DNA of 64,000 nucleotides from Rhodanobacter sp. C06 (GCF_002001105.1 NZ_MUNP01000046.1:99430-163429), one strand, 5' to 3'. Positions 23,234 through 35,518 are shown, counted from the stretch's first letter. Numbers and translations are program-made. The notes: a model not told the origin generated them from the letters alone.

Positions 23234-23465
23234 GGGTGTCTCCTCAGGAAGCGCCGCAACGAGTGGAATGGTCACAAAGCAAAGGCCCGAAGCGGGCCGC
23301 AAAGGATTGGTATTGTCCGCTGTCGATGGTGCATGGCACAAGAAGACCAATGCCGCCCGGCGCCGAGCCAACTGCATACCAGTCAGGCGCCGGTCAAGCG
23401 GCGACAGCTTCCGGACCTTGCGATATGGTGCGCAGCAGGCAGGCGCCACGACCCTTGGACTCCCC

Positions 23466-24281
23466 ATGCAGCGCACGGTTTTCTTCATCTCCGACTCCAC
23501 CGGCATCACCGCGGAGACGATCGGCAACAGCATCCTCGCGCAGTTCGAGGGGGTGCGTTTCGACAAGCACCGCTTGCCCTTCATCGACGACGCGACCAAG
23601 GCCGAGGCGGCCACGCTGCGCATCAAGACGCACTACGCCAAGAGCGGCGAGCGGCCGATCGTGGTCAACACCATGGCCGACCGCGCCCTGTGCGAAATCG
23701 TGGCCGCCAGCGGTGCGCTGATGCTGGATGTGTTCGCGCCGTTCATCGGCCCCTTGGAGGATGAGCTGGGCGCAAAGCGTTCCGGTGCGGTGAACCGCTC
23801 GCACGGCCTGGTGGATTTCGACAAGTACGAGGCGCGCATCAACGCCACCAATTACGCGCTGTCGCACGACGACGGCATCGACGTGGACTATGCGCAAGCC
23901 GACCTGATCCTGGTTGGCGTGTCGCGCTCGGGCAAGACGCCGACCTGCCTGTACATGGCCTTGCATTACGGCGTCAGCGCCGCCAACTACCCGTTGACCG
24001 ACGAGGACCTGGAAAAACTGGAACTGCCGGCGCGCCTGCGGCCGTACCGCGACCGTCTGTTCGGGCTCACCATCGAGCCCGAGCGGCTGGCGCAGATCCG
24101 CGAGCAGCGCCGCGCGGGCAGCCGTTACGCCACGATCAAGCAGTGCCGCTGGGAGCTGGAGCAGGCCGACCGGCTGATGCGCCAGGCCGGCATCCCGTTC
24201 CTCAACACCACGCACGTGTCGATCGAGGAGATCGCGAGCAAGATCTTCGCGAGCTTCGGCATCGAGCGCACCATGTTCTGA
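23466..24281 (+). CDS. ppsR: PEP synthase regulatory protein (DUF299 bifunctional kinase/phosphorylase)
   Basis: 271 residues from [20 protein letters not shown]. Carries the DUF299 nucleotide-binding loop [15 protein letters not shown] (about 150-164). In E. coli PpsR inactivates PEP synthase by ADP-dependent phosphorylation of a threonine next to the catalytic histidine (TCH, present in the ppsA here) and reactivates it by Pi-dependent phosphorolysis. The pairing with ppsA across a 232-base divergent region supports that role. Confidence 0.95.
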   Translation: MQRTVFFISDSTGITAETIGNSILAQFEGVRFDKHRLPFIDDATKAEAATLRIKTHYAKSGERPIVVNTMADRALCEIVAASGALMLDVFAPFIGPLEDELGAKRSGAVNRSHGLVDFDKYEARINATNYALSHDDGIDVDYAQADLILVGVSRSGKTPTCLYMALHYGVSAANYPLTDEDLEKLELPARLRPYRDRLFGLTIEPERLAQIREQRRAGSRYATIKQCRWELEQADRLMRQAGIPFLNTTHVSIEEIASKIFASFGIERTMF

Positions 24282-24322
24282 AACCGCATCCTGCAACCAC
24301 ATCGGAGTAGCCAGCGCCCACC

Positions 24323-24781
24323 ATGAGTGCCGTACTCGACGACCGCCACAGCCTGTTGCCGGGACGCTTCGAGTTCCTGATGGGCCTGTATGCGGAGAAC
24401 TACCACCGGCTGACGCGGCTGTTCGCGCCGCAGCAGTTGGCGCCGGGGAGCTACGTGTCGGACGTGGACGACGGACTCAACGTGCACCTGGCGGTGCAGG
24501 AACGCCATCCCTACACCTTGGAACTGGAACTCACCTACGGTTTCGTCGATGCGCACACCGGCCACCGCGCGCCGTCGGCGCAGTTGCGCATGTACACCGA
24601 CGCCCACGTGGCCGAGGCGCTGCACTGCCATCCAGGGCGACACCTGTGGCAGGTGCTTGGCCCGTTCGCGCCGGCACACACGGTGTTTCAGCATCGCCTG
24701 CAAATGAACGGGTTTCTCGCGCGCTGGCTGGAATACCTGGCGGAGCAGGGACATTCCGTCGGTACGCTTGAGATGTCTTGA
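24323..24781 (+). CDS. DUF1249 (YqiB-like) protein
   Basis: 152 residues, cytoplasmic, no signal or membrane segment. Motifs GRFEFLMGLYAENYHRLTRLF and ELELTYGF match my memory of DUF1249/YqiB, a gammaproteobacterial family of unknown function that in E. coli sits by nudF and cpdA. Here it follows ppsR by 41 bases and is probably co-transcribed. A strong terminator follows. Confidence 0.82.
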   Translation: MSAVLDDRHSLLPGRFEFLMGLYAENYHRLTRLFAPQQLAPGSYVSDVDDGLNVHLAVQERHPYTLELELTYGFVDAHTGHRAPSAQLRMYTDAHVAEALHCHPGRHLWQVLGPFAPAHTVFQHRLQMNGFLARWLEYLAEQGHSVGTLEMS

Positions 24782-24803
24782 TGCAACCCCGGATACAACC
24801 CAA

Positions 24804-24833
24804 CAAGAAAGCCGCCCGGAGGCGGCTTTCTTG
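24804..24833. terminator. Terminator between the DUF1249 gene and tRNA-Asp
   Basis: Perfect 13-bp stem CAAGAAAGCCGCC/GGCGGCTTTCTTG with loop CGGA; suits both the plus-strand DUF1249 gene and the minus-strand tRNA group. Confidence 0.88.
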
Positions 24834-24840
24834 TTGATCG

Positions 24841-24917
24841 TGGCGGAGCGGACGGGACTCGAACCCGCGACCTCCGGCGTGACAGGCCAGCATTCTAACC
24901 GACTGAACTACCGCTCC
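24841..24917 (-). tRNA. tRNA-Asp (anticodon GTC), copy 2
   Basis: 77 nt with encoded CCA, identical to the copy at 11386-11462. Last gene of a three-tRNA group read on the minus strand (Ala, Glu, Asp). Confidence 0.97.
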
Positions 24918-24957
24918 ACATGTGTTTCCAGCAAACGTAACAACGCGTATCGAATCT

Positions 24958-25033
24958 TGGCGTCCCCACGGGGATTCGAACCCCGGTCGCCACCGTGAAA
25001 GGGTGATGTCCTAGGCCTCTAGACGATGGGGAC
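24958..25033 (-). tRNA. tRNA-Glu (anticodon TTC)
   Basis: 76 nt with encoded CCA. Acceptor GTCCCCA/TGGGGAC; anticodon loop CTTTCAC gives TTC. 40 bases upstream of tRNA-Asp. Confidence 0.96.
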
Positions 25034-25101
25034 GTTGCTTTTTCGGAAAGTCCGCACTGGAGGTGCGGTCTCTCGCAAAGGACTTGCCTTGAATCAAACG
25101 T

Positions 25102-25177
25102 TGGTGGAGCCAGGCGGGATCGAACCGCCGACCTCCTGCATGCCATGCAGGCGCTCTCCCAGCTGAGCTATGGCCCC
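25102..25177 (-). tRNA. tRNA-Ala (anticodon GGC)
   Basis: 76 nt with encoded CCA; stem CCTGC/GCAGG around ATGGCAT gives GGC. First gene of the minus-strand tRNA group; its promoter must lie in the region shared with the divergent antiporter gene (25178-25346). Confidence 0.96.
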
Positions 25178-25346
25178 GCCGCTGGAAGCCGCAAAGAATA
25201 GGCGGGGGTCGCATTTCCGTCAAGCTTTTTTTCAAGAAATTTTCACGCGCTCGACGACGTCGAATCGGCGAGCTTCGCCCGGCCGCGATCACGGCCGGCG
25301 CGAGGCATCGTTTAAGCTTCCTGCATCGGCGCAACGAGAGGAAGAC

Positions 25347-27116
25347 ATGCACGAGATCGGCTTCATCCGCGACCTCGCGATCGTGATGCTCGTGGCCGGC
25401 GCCGCCACGATCCTGTTCCAGCGTTTTCGCCAGCCGGTGCTGCTGGGCTACATCCTGGCCGGCGTGCTGATCGGCCCGCATACGCCGGGCACGTTGGTGG
25501 CCGATCCGCGCGCGATCGACGACATCTCCAACCTCGGCGTGGTGCTGCTGATGTTCACGCTGGGGCTGGAGTTCAGCGTGCGCAAGCTGCGCGAGGTCGG
25601 CATCGGCGTGCTCGCCGTGGCGGTACTGGAAGTGGGGCTGATGCTGTGGATCGGCGTGGGCCTGGGCAGCCTGTTCGGCTGGAAGGGCATCGACGCGCTG
25701 TTCCTCGGCGCGATCATCGCGCTCTCCTCGACGATGGTCGCCACGCGCACGCTCAAGGAAAGCGGCAAGCAGGGCCAGCCGTTCGCGAAGCTGGTGGTGG
25801 GCCTGCTGGTGGCCGAGGACGTGCTCACCATCGTGATGCTGACCCTGCTCACCGCGGTGGCGATCGGAGGCACCGTGCATGCGGACACCGCGTTCGCGCT
25901 GATCGGCCACCTCGGCCTGTTCGTGGTGGTGGGCATGGTCCTGGGCCTGCTGCTGCTGCCGCGGCTGGTGGATTACGTGGCGGGCTTCGGCCGCGACGAG
26001 ACCCTGCTGGTGAGCGTGCTCGGCATCTGCTTCGGCGCCAGCCTGCTGGCGGCGTGGATGGGTTTCAGCGTGGCACTGGGCGCGTTTCTTGCCGGCGCGG
26101 TGGTGGCCGAGGCGCGCAGCGTGGGGCGCGTGCTGCACCTGATCGAGCCGTTGCGCGACATGTTCGCGGCGCTGTTCTTCGTCGCGATCGGCCTGAAGAT
26201 CGACCCGGCGATGCTGTGGCAGTACGCGTTGCCGGCGCTGCTGATCGCCGCCGTGGTGATCGTGGGCAAGACGCTGGCCTGTGGACTCGGCATCCTCGCC
26301 GTGGGCCACGATGCGCGCACCGCGCTGCGTTCTGGCCTGGGCATGGCGCAGATCGGCGAGTTCTCGTTCGTGATCGCCACGCTGGGCCTGTCGCTGGGTG
26401 CGATCAGTGATTTCCTCTATCCGATCGCGGTGGCGGTGTCGGTGCTGTGCATGGCGGTATCGCCCTACCTGGGGCGCTCGGCCGACCACCTAGCCGATGG
26501 CCTGTCGCGCATCACGCCACGGCCGCTGCACGTGCTGGCCGACAGCTACAGCGGCTGGCTGGAGAACCTCCGGCCGGTCGACGAGAACGCGGTGCTGGCG
26601 GCGATGCTGCGCCGCCTGCTGTGGCATATCGCGGTCAACGTGTTGCTGGTGGTTACGCTGTTCGTGATCGGCGCCTACGTGAATGCACACAGCTGGATCT
26701 GGTTCACGCAGGTTGGCATCCATCGCGACCTGCGCCACACGTTGATATGGGCCTGCGCGCTGTTTCTGTCGTTGCCGATGCTGATCGCCGTCTATCGCAA
26801 GGCCGAGGCGCTGGGCATGCTGCTGGCCGAGCTGGGCATCCGCGAACGCTACACCGGCAGCTATACGCAGGCGATCCGCAACGTGCTGGCGCGGATGATC
26901 CCGCTGGCCACCTTGTTCGCGCTGGCGCTGCTGGTCGGTGCGCTGGGCTCGGCGATCCTGCCGCCGTTCGGCGTGGCGTTGTCGCTGCTGGTGGCCGTCG
27001 TGGTGCTGGCGGTGATCCTGTGGCGCACCCTGGTCAAGTTGCATGCGCGGCTGCAGGCCGCGCTGAAGGAGACGCTGGACAAGCCGGAGCCCCCCGAGCA
27101 TCACCATTCTGCCTGA
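25347..27116 (+). CDS. CPA2-type monovalent cation:proton antiporter (KefB/RosB-like)
   Basis: 589 residues from MHEIGFIRDLAIVM with [12 protein letters not shown]; the longer frame starts inside tRNA-Ala and is rejected. Na+/H+ exchanger domain over about residues 8-385 with 11-12 membrane segments, including FTLGLEFS, ALSSTMVATRTL and GMAQIGEFSFVIATLG. Odd: instead of the usual cytosolic TrkA-N/RCK domain, the C-terminal 170 residues carry four or five further hydrophobic segments. A role in K+ or Na+ efflux is inferred; ion specificity is unknown. Confidence 0.88.
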   Translation: MHEIGFIRDLAIVMLVAGAATILFQRFRQPVLLGYILAGVLIGPHTPGTLVADPRAIDDISNLGVVLLMFTLGLEFSVRKLREVGIGVLAVAVLEVGLMLWIGVGLGSLFGWKGIDALFLGAIIALSSTMVATRTLKESGKQGQPFAKLVVGLLVAEDVLTIVMLTLLTAVAIGGTVHADTAFALIGHLGLFVVVGMVLGLLLLPRLVDYVAGFGRDETLLVSVLGICFGASLLAAWMGFSVALGAFLAGAVVAEARSVGRVLHLIEPLRDMFAALFFVAIGLKIDPAMLWQYALPALLIAAVVIVGKTLACGLGILAVGHDARTALRSGLGMAQIGEFSFVIATLGLSLGAISDFLYPIAVAVSVLCMAVSPYLGRSADHLADGLSRITPRPLHVLADSYSGWLENLRPVDENAVLAAMLRRLLWHIAVNVLLVVTLFVIGAYVNAHSWIWFTQVGIHRDLRHTLIWACALFLSLPMLIAVYRKAEALGMLLAELGIRERYTGSYTQAIRNVLARMIPLATLFALALLVGALGSAILPPFGVALSLLVAVVVLAVILWRTLVKLHARLQAALKETLDKPEPPEHHHSA

Positions 27117-27307
27117 CGCCCGGTGCCCGGCTGCGCCGCGTCGGGCTCGCGCTTTCCGCGGCACCGGCGGAACCTTTCTGCGGCTTGACTGTCGCAAGCA
27201 GACCCGATTGCAAGCCCGGCGCGGGCGCCTCACAATGGGCGACCATGCCTCCGCTGTGGGGGCCCGGCCGGCGGCACCGGCATATCCAAAACACGAGGGA
27301 ATACCGA

Positions 27308-28066
27308 ATGAAGCATTTTCTGCGCCCCACGCTGACGGCCCTTGCGGTGGCCGCGACGCTGGGCATGTCGGCGGGTGCGTTCGCCGCCCAGACGGCTACC
27401 AAGGCTGCCAGCGCCAGCGGTACGGTTGACAAGGCCAAGGCCAGCTACGTGGTTGGCTGGGAGATTGCTTCCCAGGTGCCGCCGATCATGCGCGACGAGC
27501 TGGACCCGACCGCCGTGGCGAATGCGGTGAAGGCTGCCCTGTCCGGCCAGAAGCCGAGCATGAGCGAGGAAGAGGCCAAGCAGGTGCATGACGCCTTCAT
27601 GGCCAAGATCAAGGCCAAGTACGAGGCCGAGATGACCAAGCTGGCGGCCAAGAACAAGGCCGAGGGCGACGCCTTCCTCGCCAAGAACAAGACTGCGCCG
27701 GGCGTGAAGACCACCGCCTCGGGCCTGCAGTACCAGGTGATCAGCCAGGGTACCGGCGCCCGCCCGGGTCCGAACGACACGGTGAAGATCGACTACACCG
27801 GTACGTTCGTCGACGGCCAGGTGTTCGACGCCTCGTCCAAGCACAATCCGCCGGGCGCGGCCGACATCCCGCTGGCCGGCGTGATCCCGGGCTTCCGCGA
27901 AGGCCTGCAGCTGATGCAGGTGGGCGGCCATTACAAGCTGTTCATCCCGTCAGCCTTGGCCTACGGCGCCGAGCCGCAGCCGCCGATGCCGCCGAACGCC
28001 ACGCTGATCTTCGACGTGACGCTGGTCAGCACCAAGCCGACGCCGGCGGCTCCCGCCGCCAAGTAA
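27308..28066 (+). CDS. Periplasmic FKBP-type peptidyl-prolyl isomerase (FkpA-like)
   Basis: 252 residues. Signal peptide of about 27 residues ending GAFAAQ, a helical FKBP_N dimerisation domain (about 40-140), then the FKBP domain from GLQYQVISQGTG with VKIDYTGTFVDGQVFDASS and LAYGAEPQPPMPPNATLIFDVTLV. A C-terminal Pro/Ala tail ends it. Assists folding of envelope proteins. The domain order is that of FkpA/Mip. Own strong terminator at 28089. Confidence 0.93.
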   Translation: MKHFLRPTLTALAVAATLGMSAGAFAAQTATKAASASGTVDKAKASYVVGWEIASQVPPIMRDELDPTAVANAVKAALSGQKPSMSEEEAKQVHDAFMAKIKAKYEAEMTKLAAKNKAEGDAFLAKNKTAPGVKTTASGLQYQVISQGTGARPGPNDTVKIDYTGTFVDGQVFDASSKHNPPGAADIPLAGVIPGFREGLQLMQVGGHYKLFIPSALAYGAEPQPPMPPNATLIFDVTLVSTKPTPAAPAAK

Positions 28067-28088
28067 GCGCGGCTTCGGCAGTCAATCA

Positions 28089-28124
28089 CAAGAGGGCGCG
28101 AAGCGATTCGCGCCCTCTTGCTTT
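28089..28124 (+). terminator. Rho-independent terminator after the FKBP gene
   Basis: Perfect 14-bp stem CAAGAGGGCGCGAA/TTCGCGCCCTCTTG, loop GCGA, then CTTT. Confidence 0.9.
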
Positions 28125-28190
28125 GTCCCTGCGCGGCAACGACCGCGCGGTTAGAATGCACGTTCCGTTCGAAGAGGAATCGGCAGCACG

Positions 28191-29534
28191 ATGAAAGTCA
28201 CGATCTTCGGCACCGGCTATGTCGGCCTGGTCACCGGCGCCTGCCTCGCCGAGATGGGCAACCACGTGGTCTGCGTCGACATCGACGCGGGCAAGGTCGA
28301 GCGCCTGCTGCGCGGCGAGATCCCGATCTACGAGCCGGGCCTGGAACCCATCGTGCGGCGCAACCACGCCGACGGCCAGCTCGATTTCACCACCGATGCC
28401 GCGGCCGGCATCGCGCACGCCGAGGTGATCTTCATCGCGGTGGGCACGCCGCCCGACGAGGACGGCAGCGCCGACCTGAAGTACGTGCTGGGCGTGGCGC
28501 GCACCATCGGCCGGCACCTGGATCGCTATGCCGTGGTGGTGAACAAGTCCACCGTGCCGGTGGGCACTGCCGACCGCGTGCGCACGGCGATCGCGGCCGA
28601 GCTGGCGACGCGTGACGCTGCGATCCAATTCGACGTGGTCTCCAACCCCGAATTCCTCAAGGAAGGCGACGCGGTGGAGGACTGCCTGCGTCCCGACCGC
28701 ATCGTCATCGGCAGCTCCAGCGAGCGGGCGGTGGCCGTGCTGCGCAAGCTGTACGCGCCGTTCAACCGCAACCACGAGCGCACCGTGGTGATGGACGAGC
28801 GCTCGGCCGAACTGACCAAGTACGCCGCCAACGCGATGCTGGCGACCAAGATCAGCTTCATGAACGAGATCGCCAACATCGCCGAGCGCGTGGGCGCAGA
28901 CGTGGAACTGGTGCGCCAGGGCATCGGCGCCGATCCGCGCATCGGCTACCACTTCATCTATCCGGGCGCGGGCTACGGCGGCTCCTGTTTCCCCAAGGAC
29001 GTGCAGGCGCTGGAACGCACCGCGCGCGGCGCGGGCTACGCGGCGCGCCTGCTGGGGGCGGTCGAGGCGGTCAACCACGATCAGAAGACCAAGTTGTTCG
29101 AACTGATCTCGCGCCACTTCGATGGCGACCTGGAGGGCAAGACCATTGCGCTGTGGGGGCTGGCCTTCAAGCCGAACACCGACGACATGCGCGAGGCCTC
29201 CAGCCGCCGCCTGATGGAAGCGCTGTGGGATGCCGGCGCCTGCGTGCAGGCCTTCGATCCGGAAGCGCGCGAGGAGACCCGACGCATCTACGGCGAGCGC
29301 AACGACCTCGTGCTGTGCGAGCACGCCCGCGACGCATTGCAAGGCGCCGATGCGCTGGCCATCGTCACCGAATGGAAGGCCTTCCGCAGCCCGGATTTCG
29401 CGCGCATCCGCGCCCTGCTCAAGACGCCGGTGATCTTCGACGGTCGCAATCTCTACGATCCGGCGGCGGTGGAAGAGGCTGGCCTGGCCTACTACGGCAT
29501 CGGCCGTGGCCGCAGCTTGCGCGTGGCACGCTGA
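28191..29534 (+). CDS. ugd: UDP-glucose 6-dehydrogenase
   Basis: 447 residues. Rossmann NAD-binding motif [17 protein letters not shown] at the start, the central dimerisation helix, catalytic Cys in YGGSCFPKD (about residue 266) and C-terminal UDP-binding domain. Oxidises UDP-glucose to UDP-glucuronate with two NAD+, supplying exopolysaccharide or lipid A precursors. RBS GAAGAGGA precedes. Its stop overlaps the start of slyX by one base (TGATG). Confidence 0.96.
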   Translation: MKVTIFGTGYVGLVTGACLAEMGNHVVCVDIDAGKVERLLRGEIPIYEPGLEPIVRRNHADGQLDFTTDAAAGIAHAEVIFIAVGTPPDEDGSADLKYVLGVARTIGRHLDRYAVVVNKSTVPVGTADRVRTAIAAELATRDAAIQFDVVSNPEFLKEGDAVEDCLRPDRIVIGSSSERAVAVLRKLYAPFNRNHERTVVMDERSAELTKYAANAMLATKISFMNEIANIAERVGADVELVRQGIGADPRIGYHFIYPGAGYGGSCFPKDVQALERTARGAGYAARLLGAVEAVNHDQKTKLFELISRHFDGDLEGKTIALWGLAFKPNTDDMREASSRRLMEALWDAGACVQAFDPEAREETRRIYGERNDLVLCEHARDALQGADALAIVTEWKAFRSPDFARIRALLKTPVIFDGRNLYDPAAVEEAGLAYYGIGRGRSLRVAR

Positions 29535-29746
29535 TGGACGCGATCGAGCAGCGCCTCGCCGATCTCGAAGTGCGGCTGACCTTCATCGACGACACCGTGC
29601 AGGCGCTGGCCGGCGCAGACGCCGAGCAGGCGCTGCGCATCGTCCAACTGGAACAGCTGGTGCATCATCTGCGCCAGGAACTGCAGAGCGTGCGGCTGGG
29701 CGCGACGTCCGATCCGCACAGCGAACCGCCGCCGCCTCATTACTAA
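29534..29746 (+). CDS. slyX: SlyX family protein
   Basis: 70 residues, short coiled-coil protein: IEQRLADLEVRLTFIDDTVQALA followed by a leucine-heptad helix and the acidic, proline-rich tail SEPPPPHY typical of SlyX. Function unknown in all species. Translationally coupled to ugd by a one-base overlap. Confidence 0.9.
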   Translation: MDAIEQRLADLEVRLTFIDDTVQALAGADAEQALRIVQLEQLVHHLRQELQSVRLGATSDPHSEPPPPHY

Positions 29747-29763
29747 AACACGACATCCCATCC

Positions 29764-30315
29764 ATGAGTGAATCACTGCGCGATCAGCTGCTCAAGAGCG
29801 GCCTCGTCAAGCAAATCCGCGAGGAAAGGCGCGGCAACGAAGGCAACGGCAAACCGACTGCCAAGCCGCACAGCCACGGCGGCAAACCGCCGACGCCGCG
29901 GCGCAACCAGGAAGACATCGACCTGGCCAAGGCCTACGCGATCCGCGCCCAGGCCGAGGCGGGCGAGCGCAAGCGCGCCCAGCAGGAAGCCGAGGAACAG
30001 GCGCGACTGCGCCGCGAGCGCAAGCAGAAGATCCAGCAACTGCTGGACGGCAAGGCCTTGAACAAGGCCGAGACCGAGTTGGTGCGCAATTTCGAGTACG
30101 GCGGCAAGATCCGCCGCGTCCATGTCGATGCCGAACAACTGGCGGCGCTCAACGCGGGCGAGCTGGGCGTCGTACAGCAGGCCGGACGCTATCTGCTGGT
30201 CGGCCGCGAGATCGCCGAGCTGGTGCGCGCGATCGATGCCCACCAACTGGCCTTGTTGGTCGATCCAGATGCAGCAGCTGACGACGACGGCGTGCCCGAC
30301 GATCTGGTCTGGTAG
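29764..30315 (+). CDS. DUF2058 (YaiL-like) nucleoprotein
   Basis: 183 residues. Begins MSESLRDQLLKSGLVKQIREERR, has a basic glycine/lysine-rich stretch (about 20-50) and a long charged coiled coil (about 55-100), then a small globular end. Matches DUF2058/YaiL, annotated as polynucleotide-associated with little experimental support. 17 bases after slyX, likely the third gene of the ugd operon, closed by the terminator at 30337. Confidence 0.85.
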   Translation: MSESLRDQLLKSGLVKQIREERRGNEGNGKPTAKPHSHGGKPPTPRRNQEDIDLAKAYAIRAQAEAGERKRAQQEAEEQARLRRERKQKIQQLLDGKALNKAETELVRNFEYGGKIRRVHVDAEQLAALNAGELGVVQQAGRYLLVGREIAELVRAIDAHQLALLVDPDAAADDDGVPDDLVW

Positions 30316-30336
30316 GCCGCTGCACTACCTTCTGAC

Positions 30337-30367
30337 GAAAACGCCCGGTCATGAGCCGGGCGTTTTC
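30337..30367. terminator. Bidirectional terminator between the DUF2058 and fadJ-like genes
   Basis: 12-bp stem GAAAACGCCCGG/CCGGGCGTTTTC with a seven-base loop; A-run and T-run on the two sides suit convergent transcription. Confidence 0.9.
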
Positions 30368-30386
30368 ACATGCGATGAGCATGAAT

Positions 30387-32450
30387 TCAGAGCGTGTCGG
30401 TACTCGCCGCCAGCGCCGGATGATCCCAGCCTTCCTTGGGCGTGAACCGGGCGCCATGGCGCTGCGCCAGTTGCTCCAGCCTAGCCTTCACCTTGTCCGC
30501 GCCTTCGCTGCGCAGGTACTGGATCGGACCGCCGCGGAACGGCGCGAAGCCGGTGCCGAAGATCACGCCGGCATCGAGCAGGTCGGCGTCGTCGACCACG
30601 CCGTCGGCGAGGCAGGCCACCGCCTCGTTCACCATGGCGAGGATCATGCGATCCGTCAGGTCGGGCGCGGGATGGTAGTCGGGATCGACTTCCGGCTTGA
30701 TCGGCTTGCCGTCCTGCCAAACGTACAAGCCCTGACCGTCCTTCTTGCCACGCTTGCCGGCGTCGAGCTTGTCCTCCAGCCCCGGTGGCAGTTCCAGGCC
30801 GAGGAAGGGCGACAGCTCCTTGCCGACCGAGGCGCATACGTCCAGACCCACGGTGTCGGCCAGTTCGATCGGCCCCATCGGCATGCCGAAAGCCTTCGCC
30901 GCCTTGTCCAGCACGGGGCCGGGCACGCCCTCGTTGTATAGGCGCAGCGCTTCCAGCAGGTAGGGCATCAGGATGCGGTTGACCAGGAAGCCAGGCGTGC
31001 CTTTCACCGCCACCGGCAGCTTGCCGATCGCCTTGCAGAACGCCAGTGCGCGCTTCTCGATCGCCGGGTCGAGCGCGTCGTGGCGCACCACTTCCACCAG
31101 CGGCATCTGCGCCACCGGGTTGAAGAAATGCAGGCCGAGGAAACGCTGCGGTGCCTTGAGCTGCTTGCGCAGCTCGTCCAGCGGGATGCTGGAGGTGTTG
31201 CTGGCGAGGATCTCGTCGCTTTGGAACTGCGGCTCGATCGCGGCGTACAGCGCCTGCTTGGCCTCGGCGTTCTCGTAGATCGCCTCGATGGCGAGGTCGG
31301 CACTGGCCACGCCCTTGCCTTCGACGTCGGCGCGCAGGCGCGCACTGGCCGCCGCGACCCTCGCCGGCGTCTTCAGTTTCTTCTCGTACAGCTGGCGGGC
31401 ACGGTCCAGCGCGGGCTGCACGAACTTCATCTCGCGATCCTGCAAGGTGACGTCAAAGCCTTTCAGCGCGGCCCACGCGGCGATGTCGCCGCCCATCACG
31501 CCGGCGCCCACCACGTGCACGTGCCGGATGCCGTGCTCGGTGCCGGCGCTCTGGTTCTTCAGTCGCTCCTGCAGGAAGAACAGGCGGATCAGGTTGTGCG
31601 CGGTGGGCGTGGTCGCCAGCTTTGCCACCGAGCGCGCCTCCAGCTTCAGTCGCTGGCGGATGTCGCTGCCGCCGCGCTGCCATACGTCGATCAGCGCGAA
31701 CGGGGCGGGGTAGTGTTCCTTGCGCACCTTGGCAGCGGTCCGCTTCATCACCATCGGTGCAAGGATCTGTCGCGCCGGCCAGCAGTTGGTGAGCCAGGCC
31801 TTGGCGCGGCGCGCGAACGGCTGCGTCTGCGGGCGGCGCAGCAGCGCGCGCGCCTCGGCCAGCAATTCGTCGGGTGGCGCCACGCGGTCGACCACGCCCA
31901 GCGCGAGCGCACGTTTCGCCGACAGCGACTTGCCTGTCAGCATCAGGGATAGCGCCTCGGTGGCGCCGATCAGCCGGGGCAGGCGTGCCGTGCCGCCCCA
32001 GCCGGGGTGGATGCCCAGCATCACCTCGGGCAGGGCGATCTTCGTCTTGTCGTCATCCGCGGCGATGCGCTGGTGGCAGGCCAGGATCAACTCGGTGCCG
32101 CCGCCCATGCAGGCGCCGTGCACTGCGGCCACCGTGCGGCAGGTCAGCCGTGCCAGCGCCTCGTACACCTGCTGGCCGTGCTCGATGTTCTCCAGCACGC
32201 TGCCCTGTTTCGCGTACGCCACGAATTCCTTGATATCCGCGCCTACCGCGAAGCCGGCGGGCTTGGCGGAATGCACGATCACCCCGGCGGGCTGCTCGAT
32301 CGCCAGCCGCTCGACGATCTGACCCAGCTCATCCAGCACGTCGCGGTTGATCGCGTTGACGCTGCTGCCGGCGCGGTCGAGGCTGAGCGTGACGATGCCG
32401 CGCTCGTCCAGGCTCGTCTTCCAGTGGTTGAAGCGCAATCCTTCGAACAT
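30387..32450 (-). CDS. Bifunctional enoyl-CoA hydratase/3-hydroxyacyl-CoA dehydrogenase (FadJ/FadB-like)
   Basis: 687 residues. N-terminal crotonase domain (1-200, with VHGACMGGGTELILACHQRIA and the ALPEVMLGIHPGWGGTARLPR glutamate region), then an NAD-binding 3-hydroxyacyl-CoA dehydrogenase domain with GAGVMGGDIAAWAALKG and the signature HFFNPVAQMPLVEVVRH. Two C-terminal HAD domains finish it. Carries out the hydration and oxidation steps of beta-oxidation. No thiolase gene adjoins it in the window, so the partner FadA/FadI must be elsewhere. The 253-base gap upstream holds no gene I can support. Confidence 0.93.
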   Translation of the reverse strand: MFEGLRFNHWKTSLDERGIVTLSLDRAGSSVNAINRDVLDELGQIVERLAIEQPAGVIVHSAKPAGFAVGADIKEFVAYAKQGSVLENIEHGQQVYEALARLTCRTVAAVHGACMGGGTELILACHQRIAADDDKTKIALPEVMLGIHPGWGGTARLPRLIGATEALSLMLTGKSLSAKRALALGVVDRVAPPDELLAEARALLRRPQTQPFARRAKAWLTNCWPARQILAPMVMKRTAAKVRKEHYPAPFALIDVWQRGGSDIRQRLKLEARSVAKLATTPTAHNLIRLFFLQERLKNQSAGTEHGIRHVHVVGAGVMGGDIAAWAALKGFDVTLQDREMKFVQPALDRARQLYEKKLKTPARVAAASARLRADVEGKGVASADLAIEAIYENAEAKQALYAAIEPQFQSDEILASNTSSIPLDELRKQLKAPQRFLGLHFFNPVAQMPLVEVVRHDALDPAIEKRALAFCKAIGKLPVAVKGTPGFLVNRILMPYLLEALRLYNEGVPGPVLDKAAKAFGMPMGPIELADTVGLDVCASVGKELSPFLGLELPPGLEDKLDAGKRGKKDGQGLYVWQDGKPIKPEVDPDYHPAPDLTDRMILAMVNEAVACLADGVVDDADLLDAGVIFGTGFAPFRGGPIQYLRSEGADKVKARLEQLAQRHGARFTPKEGWDHPALAASTDTL

Positions 32451-32703
32451 GGGCCGGGGAGGGTGGTGGACGAAGCCCGAACCTTACCGTCCCGTCCGGA
32501 CGAATGCGAGATGCGCGCCGGAGAGGACTCGCATGGACTTGCGTCGGGTTTCGGAATCTTCCGATCGGTCGAATGTGAAGCGGTTCGCTCCGCTGGTGGC
32601 GGACAGGCCCCAGAATGGGCTGAAACCGTGGAGAATGCGCCATGCGTGCCGGCCGACGGTGCACCATCCCGCCAGCCGGCGCCGAACGATCCTGGGAGCC
32701 ACG

Positions 32704-33206
32704 ATGACATCGATGATGGACATGCCGCTGCCATCTTCCGGTCACGACGTCTTCGAACGGATCCTGGCCGCGCCTGCCGGGGTGGTGGCGGTGCGCAGCG
32801 AAGATGGCGCCGCCCTGCTGGAACACTTCCGCGGCATCGCCCGCCACAGCGGGCAGGCGGTGTACCTGTGGCAGCCGGGGCTGGGGCTGTCCAGCCTGCG
32901 CGACGCGCATGCGCGCGTGCCGGACGCGCAGCGCCTCGGCCAAGCCTTGCGCTACATGCAGCAGAGCATGCATTTCGGCGTCTACGTGCTGCAGGAACTG
33001 GAGTTGCCGCTGGCGGCAGCCGACCTCACCCTGCTGCGGCAGCTGGCGCGGGCGACCACCGGACATCTGCGCCGCGTGGTGCTGCTCAACGCACCACTGG
33101 CCCTGGTCGAGCAACTGGGTGAGCTGATCACCTGCATCGACAGCGAACCTGAGTTGCCGCAGCGCCTGCGCCTGCGCGACGGCCGCTGGCTGAGCGGACA
33201 ACAGGC

Positions 33207-33210
<4 letters not shown>
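32704..33210 (+). CDS. Uncharacterised cytoplasmic protein, partner of the GGDEF-EAL gene
   Basis: 168 residues (ATG 32704; ATGs nine and twelve bases further are alternatives). No signal peptide or membrane segment. The sequence FERILAAPAGVVAVRSEDGAALLEHFRGIARHSGQAVYLW reads like a small alpha-beta P-loop-type or recruitment domain without a Walker motif. Its stop overlaps the GGDEF-EAL start by four bases, so the two are translationally coupled and probably act in the same signalling pathway. I do not recognise the family. Confidence 0.75.
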
Positions 33211-35420
<2,210 letters not shown>

Positions 35421-35444
35421 GCCGGGCACCCCTCGTCCCCATGC

Positions 35445-35470
35445 TCGGTTGACCCAGACGGGTCAACCGA
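35445..35470 (+). terminator. Hairpin between the GGDEF-EAL gene and rpoE
   Basis: Perfect 11-bp stem TCGGTTGACCC/GGGTCAACCGA with loop AGAC, without a T-run. Likely closes the upstream transcript, perhaps with Rho help. Confidence 0.55.
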
Positions 35471-35518
35471 TGGCACAGCCGTACGTCAGGGTGGAATCGC
35501 TACACTCATGGGTACGCT

